Position numbers and translations under genes: made by a program
Shown here: piece after piece, positions 57,141 through 64,000 of the stretch
How the letters are laid out: each line of letters opens with the position of its first letter
Numbering within the stretch: the first letter of the stretch is position 1
Notes under the pieces: generated by a model
What the model saw: the letters and a program-made list of their open reading frames with translations, nothing else
Told to the model about the DNA's origin: nothing
The model's database searches: none
Assembly: GCA_003255025.1 (NCBI GenBank)
Contig: QANY01005041.1
Location: forward strand, 1 to 64,000
Reading direction: 5' to 3'
DNA length: 64,000 nucleotides
Source of the DNA: Datisca glomerata
Taxonomy: Eukaryota > Streptophyta > Magnoliopsida > Cucurbitales > Datiscaceae

Positions 57141-60050
57141 CTACAAAAAAAAAATTATAAAAAATTTATCTTTCTGTTTGGTGAAGTCCGTTATTATTAT
57201 CGAATGTCATAATAAATGTAAGTAATATACTGCGCTTCACTTTAAAGTGTTCATATAGTAAGTGTTACTTTCAAGATAAAGCGTATCTATTATAGATATT
57301 TAATTATGAGAAAATCCTTTTCCTACCTAAGTCTTTTCATACTTTCAAATAAAATCAAGATGTTTCACTTGAAAAATACATCTCTCATTGAGAATAAACG
57401 ATGACGCCATACTAACCTGTTTTAGACAAACATGGGTCAAGCAATCAAATTCAACTATTAGACTGAATTAATACAATCTAATCCAGATTTTAGGCTGATA
57501 AATTAATTAGTAGTCACTTTGTCAAAAAATAAAATAAGAAAAGTTTGGATTAGACAAACGTTTTTATGTTTTAAAACTTAAAAGAAAAAGATTCTCACCG
57601 TTGGAAAGAAAACAAAAGAGGGAAGTATCCAAGACAAAATGAATCCTTTAGTAAGAAGGAGTGGTTGGTAGACAGCATTTTTTCTCTCATATAGTGGTAG
57701 TGGGAGTGGATAAACCAAATATATCATTACATGTTTTTTCTTAGATATAACAAAGATTCTCTCCTCTCTCTCCCTTGTGAATTGTAATCTCAATTATTCA
57801 TTTTTTCCATATGTTTCAATTTTATTCTCAATTTCTTGAATTAAACAACCATGTCTCTATTCACCAGTAGTATTTCTTTATTTTTTTAAGTTATAAATTC
57901 TAAGGAAAACTACGAAAACTAAGTCTATTAAATTATAATTCTTCTTAATTCATTTGGAGTACTAGATTTTCAGTAATCATTTCATTAATTTAATTTACTG
58001 TCACGTGTATTAAAAATTAATTTTCTATTCGTGTTTTGGAGAAAGGGAATGAGTGAATTTTTAAATTTAGAAAAAAAATGCACAAGTGAACATAACATAA
58101 AATTATATGAAAAACCTGTTTCTTGTAATAAAATTCTATTTTGTTTGGTAACTTAAAAAATAATCTGGCTCCAATCTATGATCTGTTGCAAATAGGTGTA
58201 ACAGTTGATCATTTGTCAACTCATATACTCCACTAATAAGTGTTGATTAAAGCAAAATGATTACAAATAGGATACGTATATCTATTTTAGTTAGATAAAA
58301 AGCCTATACGTATATGTTTCTGCATGTAACATATTAAGGATATAAAAGTATTTGTCATATTAAATAAACAACTAGATAAAGTTCAAACAATTTAATTAAT
58401 TGTGGTGGTCATGATTGAAAGTAGTACATCAATATGAAAATGTTTTAGGCTTTTTTTAAGCGTGACCAGAAACTCAATTTTTTTAATTAAGTGCATGATT
58501 GGAAGTCAAAGAAATATAATAAAGTTTAAGTGAATTTGCAACCGACATAGTTATGTGTGGTACGTATTTTTTATTTTATAATAAAATGCATATGGAATTG
58601 ACACCCCATATTTCTTGTAATTTAAAATTTTATTTATTTTTCTCTTATATATTAAGAGGTAGAAATCTCTCTTTACAATCCACGAATTTGTGAGACCCCA
58701 TCTACATTTATTTGTAAATGATTAAAAAGGAGAGAAAATGACACTTTGTTTCAGGTCGGACCAGTCCAGAACTAACGAAAATTTTAGACCGGTCTGAAAT
58801 TTCGGTCCTCTCTAAAAGGAGGACCGAACCGGCCATTAATAATAAAAATATCATTCAGACTGATCAATTTCAGATTAGATCGATTCAGATTAAACGGTCT
58901 GGACGATTTTTGAACACTCTACGAGAAGCTGATTATCATATTCAATATTATAGTTTAGCGTCACGGTTTCCCCTCGTCTAACGTAGCAGCCCATAGATTG
59001 GCCCGCTCAGCTCTATGGGCCTCCTCGTGGACGATGTGGTGGGATTCCTCCCCCTCTTTATTTCAGATGTAAATGTTTTTGAGTTTTCTTAGCTGTTACT
59101 TTCATTTAAAAAAACTCTAATGTTACTCAGTATTAATTAAAAAATAAAACATGCTAATTCGGTGATTATTGGGGTCTACATTACTATTTTAATAATTAAT
59201 TTTTCATGCATATTAAATATTCTTGTTATTTGGAAGAATATTAATATTCTTTTCAACTTAAATTATACATAGTAGATAATTTTATTATTTGTTCACCTGG
59301 AAAGCTTCGCTTTCAATAAAATATTCATTTAATATGATAAATTTATTATAGTGTAATTATAAATAATAAATCTTTGCAATCAGTATCACTTGCTTGACGT
59401 TCCGCTACCCGCCCGTACCCCACTTAATAATCCTGAGAATATTTATATGATGTATGATCACTATAAAAGGAAATGTATTTTGAGAAAATTAAAACAATAC
59501 TATTAATAGTAATAAATAAATAAACATTTTTATATTACCAGTATTTTTGAATATTTAAATTACTAGGTCTATGATAAATTCAAATTTACATATTCTAAAC
59601 GAGAAGTTATAAGAGTTAGCGGTCATATTATAATCGTCGATGATGCTCATCCGTAAAAAATAAATTATGGTTCTGATTTAAAAATAAATAAATAACTATG
59701 ATTTTATTTTTGTTCTCACATATGAACCATCCAGGTATTAACCAATGGGGCAGAACTTTAAAAAATGGGTCTTATGAACTCATTGCGGTCGTAGACTTTT
59801 AACCCGTGATTATTGTACATAAATTGGGGTTTTAATTTAATAAGCAAAACATTAAGGGACGGGATTGTAAAGGAAGGTCTTTGGGTTTGGTGGTGTCGTT
59901 GCCCCTTTAAATCTTACTACACATCATTTACTTATGTGTAACTATGATTTGTTTTCTGTACGTGGAACACCTACACACAATCATTTTTCCTTTGAAAGCT
60001 CTCGTCTTATTTCTCAAAAGAATTGGATGCAGATTAGAGAGTCAGTTCCA

Positions 60051-60089
60051 TCTAAGCCGTCTCTTTTAGTAAATAGACGGTTTAGATGA
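60051..60089. repeat. Hairpin with a 14-base stem
   Basis: CATCTAAGCCGTCT and AGACGGTTTAGATG pair at 13 of 14 positions across a loop of about 10 bases. CATCTAAGCC recurs at 60168. Possibly part of a small MITE. Confidence 0.8.
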
Positions 60090-61299
60090 AAAAATGTTAG
60101 AAGATGAAACGAAAAAATAAAGGATAGTTTTATTGATTTGTGAGATGATTAGATATGAGTTGTCTACATCTAAGCCAATTTCTCAAATCTGGCAAATAAT
60201 TTCCCTTATACCGGAGATCCAACATGAGGGTTTCAAATCCAAAAAAATTGAGGGCAGTTTTGTACCCTCACTTTCTTATTGTTGTGAGGGCATCTGTATT
60301 TCTCATCCTTAAGTTTGTATTTACTATCGTTTACATTTTGTCCTGCCATGTGTTAAGCTGTGCCACATGTTTGGTCTACATGTGTTAGACGGTCTAGCCA
60401 TATGCATTTCTGTTAGAAGATAAAAACTCAAAATGTAAAAAAAAGAGTAGAGTAACTTTTTCGCAACACGTTATTGGCAGATTTTAATAGTTCAGATGTG
60501 AGAATTCGTTTCTACACATAGGCAACATCTTGACAGCATTAAGCACTATAATATATTAATCATCAACCCAAAATATTTATTAATATGAAAAAATGGTGTT
60601 CATCCGCAAAGTGTGTTTTCCCGTTGTGAGTTAAGATCATATATAGTTTATGTACTAGGCGTGATAACTAAATCCAAAAAGAAATATATTTTTAATTGTC
60701 AAGTAGATCTATGGTCTCAAACTACATGTCAAGAGTTATCAGATCATAACAAATATGAATAGCAATATCATAATGAAGTTACTCTATTTAAAATCATGAT
60801 AACTACTCGACAATTTTTATGTTTAACTCTTGGAAATAGACTCTACAAACCTCTACATTTGAATCCCAGATCTTCCACGGTTGTGAAAAAGTTAACAAAA
60901 TTAAAACTTTAAAGTAAAATTAACATAAAACTCTAAGTTTATGGTCTATAAAGAGTTAATCATGTTTAAAATAAGATACTATTAATTCGTTCCATTATCA
61001 TGTACCCTATAATATGCTGATTATTTCAAGTCATTATTGAGGTATGTTTACGAAAGGGTAAAGGGAAAGAAGCGAAAATGATTTATCTTATTTCTTTTTT
61101 TTTTCATGTGTTTACTTACTTAAGAAAATGATAATAATATCAAGGAACTTGATTCTCCCATCCCCCGTCCAGAGTTGTTTTTTTTGGAGGGAATCCATCC
61201 AAAAAGTAATATTTTGAAATTATCCTTCGAGTTTTAGATACAATTGCAGAAATACCCTCAAGTTTAGATAAATTCATAAAAAGTCATCTACTTTTAATT

Positions 61300-61560
61300 A
61301 GTAAATTAACTAAATTATTTTAACGCATAAATTATAGGTTGAATTATTTTCAATTTGAATAATTTATTCCTAATTATTAAAGATCTTTAGTACAGATGAA
61401 TTTAATAAAATATTGTTTTTATTAATTATTATTATTTTATGGTAGTAAATTAACTAAATTATTTTAACGCATGAGAAAAAATAATAAGTATTAAGTTATT
61501 TGAAATTTTAAACTATAGGTTGAATTATTCTAATGAATTTAATAAAATATTATTTTTATT
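61300..61560. repeat. Direct duplication of about 140 bases
   Basis: AGTAAATTAACTAAATTATTTTAACGCAT followed by TATAGGTTGAATTATT and GAATTTAATAAAATATT occurs twice (shown in parts; the first block is split as AGTAAATTAACTAAA / TTATTTTAACGCAT). Starts are at about 61300 and 61443. The second copy is shortened. Confidence 0.85.
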
Positions 61561-61629
61561 AATTTATGTTAGTTCATAATTTAAACAATATATTTTAACT
61601 ATTAAAATTTAGTTTAGACATCGTTATGA

Positions 61630-63139
61630 GTGTTATCCCGACCACCAATAACGTGATGACATGTGTTACACCACGTTGAGAAGCTTGTGATGGAGGAATG
61701 TTTTTATGAGAAAAACTAACCACATCTGGCCAGTCTTAAGAGAGCTCGGGTCGTACTGACTAGATCACGTGCAAGATGATACAAAAGGAACCCGCAAAGA
61801 GAGCCTGGTCAATCTCGAGCACCAAGACCATCATTATCCGCCGAAAGTGACATCCCAAATGACACCGTTCCTACTGGATCAAGCTTTCACAAGTCTAATC
61901 ACCACTGCGGAGTCTCACACCAGCCCCCGATATATCACCTCGAAGGTACGCCAACAATGTGATATTTGTCACTTTATGTCAGTAGTTGCCTCCCCTCCGC
62001 CCAATCAGGGACAATCAAGACATGACTCATGTCCCGTGTAGCTTCCTTAGCCCGCCTCCAAAAGGCTTCTTCGACATGCTTCCTTCCGCTCGAGGACTCA
62101 GGTATAAATATATTTACCTACTAACAAAAGAAGTACGCAATTTTCTTCCTAAGGAATCTATGCCAAAATACTATGAGGTTAGTGACTTAGGCATCAGAGA
62201 CCCTTAGGCGAGACAACACCCCTCCCCGGAGGTTCCTCACTATTTGGGTTCTTTGTTGGTATTTTGTAGTCACTAAGGTCGTGAGGAGCTCCAGCCAAAG
62301 GGGAGAACACATGCAACACTGCTACTAACCCCCCTGGTCAAGAGGACACCCACACTTGATAAGGGAGATAAACGTCTGTATTGTTGAAGGTTTTGGCTAA
62401 AACAATTGGCATCTTCTGTGGGAAAGACTGTAAAGTCATCCCTGTCAAAGCATTTAGAATCCTTAAGTCTCCCACAAAGAGAAAGTGGATCTGAAATTCT
62501 ATGCCGACGAAGTCTGGGACAAAAGGGAAGCTTCACCCTTCCCCCATTGGGAAATGAACTTTCTACTATCCTCATGACTACCCAACTAATGAAGAAGGAT
62601 ACGGTGGTTGTAACCTTTGAGATAACCCGAGAAGAAAGGAAATGTGTGCCAGGCACCAAGCTAGTCACAATGGTATTTTATAGAATGGTCCTCTCCCACA
62701 ACTCAAAAGATCGTTGGCAGAATTACCACGCACTCACGAGTCCCTGGGAGAAAACTACTCAAGGAAGGGTAGGACAACCTCCCGATTCGGAGTAAGCGCT
62801 GCCTATTGAAGAAACCAGAATCAAAGCAAACACATACTATGGAGAGCTAGGCTCCCCTTTTGTAAGGTAATGGCTGGGGTCATCCCGAAAAGACGAAGGT
62901 AAAGACCTCCACAGAACCCTCCGGGGGAAGTACACGAGCAAATATTAAAGGTGGAGGAAATTATTGATAAGACACCCTCCACCCTACTCATCGGTGCCCT
63001 CTTGACCATCAACATATTTACAAAAGCTCCAACATAGGCGAAGGAAAACCGCATCACATAGATGAACGGACCAGAGAATAATCTCCGCCAAAATACAAGG
63101 TCCTCCAAATCTGACTTCAAGTGAGACGAAAGGACAAAG
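61630..63139 (+). mobile_element. Ty3/gypsy LTR element, truncated: LTR plus start of interior
   Basis: The LTR (61630-62404) runs from TGTTATCCCGACC to GGCTAAAACA and has a TATAAATA box at 62103-62110. It is followed by ATTGGCATCTTCTGTGGGAA, the primer-binding region type also found in the 48694-56868 element. The interior (62405-63139) has an open frame of 129 codons (62406-62795) without recognisable gag motifs. No protease or polymerase follows; the sequence changes at 63140. The LTR shares CTTAGGCATCAGAG with the LTR at 6447-7039. Confidence 0.7.
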
Positions 63140-64000
63140 TGTTGGAATTATGTCCATAAAGTAAAGTGTAATAACTATTTATGAGTACTTAGTTATTTCT
63201 CATATATTTTGTATTACTGAATTTAATGAATGAATGAATTTTTTTATTAATTAAAGTGTGTTTATAATTTAGTCAAGTCGTGAAACTATTGTCAACGCAA
63301 GCATAGTAAAGATGGAGGGGTCTTCTAGACAAACTCTTCTGAAATAGTTCAGAACGATATTTGAAGTCTTAAGATCAACTGGGCAATCAAGTATGGTTAT
63401 GACTATTAGGTTGAACCAAAGGATGTCAGTCTTGGGGTATGAGAGTGAAGACTCTGACAGTTGACCTAGGCATGTTATGGAACATGTTGAATACGCCAGT
63501 AACAATTAGTTTAGAGTAAAACCGTTTACCTAGCTCTAAATCTAATTGTTACACCTTAAAGATATTTTCATAATTACCTTTATTTTAAGGTGAATATGAA
63601 GCTTGACTTAGTTACTTGCGGTCTTTGATATGCCAAAGCAATGAGTTTGAATTACCGGACAATATCTCGGCTGTTGGGATCATAATTCAACTATGTTGAA
63701 GTTGATTGATTCACATATATGAAAATTCATGGTTAGATTGCGAAAGCAACAATATCACCTTATGCTTTATTGATGAGTGTGTGAATAAATTAACTTGGCG
63801 AAGCATTCAATGAAATGAGTCATTAAATAAGACTTGTGAATTGTACAAGAAAATTTACTGTTATGTCTTTCTTATTCACAATCAAGAAAAAAGTTAAGGA
63901 AATAATAACAGAAGTTAAGGAAATAATAACAAGAGGGGTAAAATGGTAACTTTGTATCTCACTTTTGTTACTGATATTCACGAAGGGTAATATGTTAAAA
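63140..64000 (+). mobile_element. Probable start of another LTR element, running off the window
   Basis: At 63140 the gypsy interior is interrupted by TGTTGGAATTATGTCC, a typical LTR start seen in plant Ty1/copia elements. The following 860 bases are AT-rich without a coding frame, as for a long LTR. A 22-base unit (AGTTAAGGAAATAATAACAG) is tandemly repeated at about 63891-63932. With no second LTR visible this is an inference from the first bases and the abrupt junction. Confidence 0.4.

Larger units (their letters stand above)
57141..61629. other. Long AT-rich intergenic stretch, no gene seen
   Basis: No coding sequence recognised on either strand. Items inside: a GGACCGGTC-type repeat block (58740-58930) similar to those at 26520 and 28862; an inverted CCCATAG..CTATGGG around 58990-59022; a hairpin at 60052-60089; and a direct duplication at 61300-61560. 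The remainder shows nothing I can name. Confidence 0.5.

Noticed and set aside
57578..57793. 71-codon minus-strand frame
   Set aside because: AT-rich intergenic sequence, no motif, no splice or promoter context.

Overview
The window is nuclear DNA from a flowering plant, most likely a eudicot. It is AT-rich, its genes are split by GT..AG introns, the proteins are plant-type, and about half of the sequence is transposable elements, many nested or decayed. No operon, phage or bacterial feature is present.

Five host genes can be reconstructed. A CCR4-type deadenylase lies at 1046-5611 (minus, 11 coding exons, 603 aa). A secreted defensin-like cysteine-rich peptide lies at 15632-17143 (minus, 2 exons, 85 aa). 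Cytosolic ribosomal protein eL21 lies at 18390-19600 (minus, 2 exons, 164 aa). A dirigent protein lies at 31355-31945 (plus, single exon, 196 aa). A 59-residue twin-CX9C mitochondrial-type protein resembling complex I assembly factor NDUFAF8 lies at 34696-35644 (minus, 3 coding exons plus a 5' UTR exon). All splice junctions were derived by eye from GT/AG sites, reading-frame continuity and known family sequence. Apart from general RNA, translation and cell-wall roles, the genes show no shared pathway.

Region by region: 6447-9392 is the 3' end of a minus-oriented Ty3/gypsy Tat-like element (LTR, polypurine tract, antisense ORF with a Transposase_28-like segment). It abuts a 500-bp genomic duplicate of CCR4 exons 9-10 (9393-9896), then a 1.2-kb array of short palindromes (about 9897-11160). 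From 11.4 to 15 kb there are MITE-like and foldback sequences. 19.8-31 kb is gene-poor and AT-rich, with a dead Ty1/copia pol fragment (23.75-24.9 kb), a possible gene-capturing element (26.5-28.0 kb) and a tRNA-derived SINE (about 30.85 kb). 37043-47749 is a complete but inactivated Tat-lineage Ty3/gypsy element with LTRs, near-matching 5-bp target duplication, gag, PR, RT, RH, archaeal-type RH, INT and an antisense ORF. Its 5' LTR contains a second, reversed gypsy integrase fragment. 48694-56868 is a large, apparently non-coding LTR element on the minus strand. It carries minisatellites in the LTRs and interior, and a CACTA element (49062-50833) sits inside one LTR with its target duplication. 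57-61.6 kb is AT-rich with no gene seen. 61630-63139 is a gypsy LTR with the start of its interior, cut by what looks like the start of another LTR element at 63140, which runs off the window.

No clearly new biological system was found. The items most worth a second look are the palindrome array joined to the captured CCR4 fragment, the non-coding minisatellite-rich LTR element, the defensin-like gene with its tandem splice acceptor, and the tiny twin-CX9C gene whose exons are shorter than usual ORF cut-offs.
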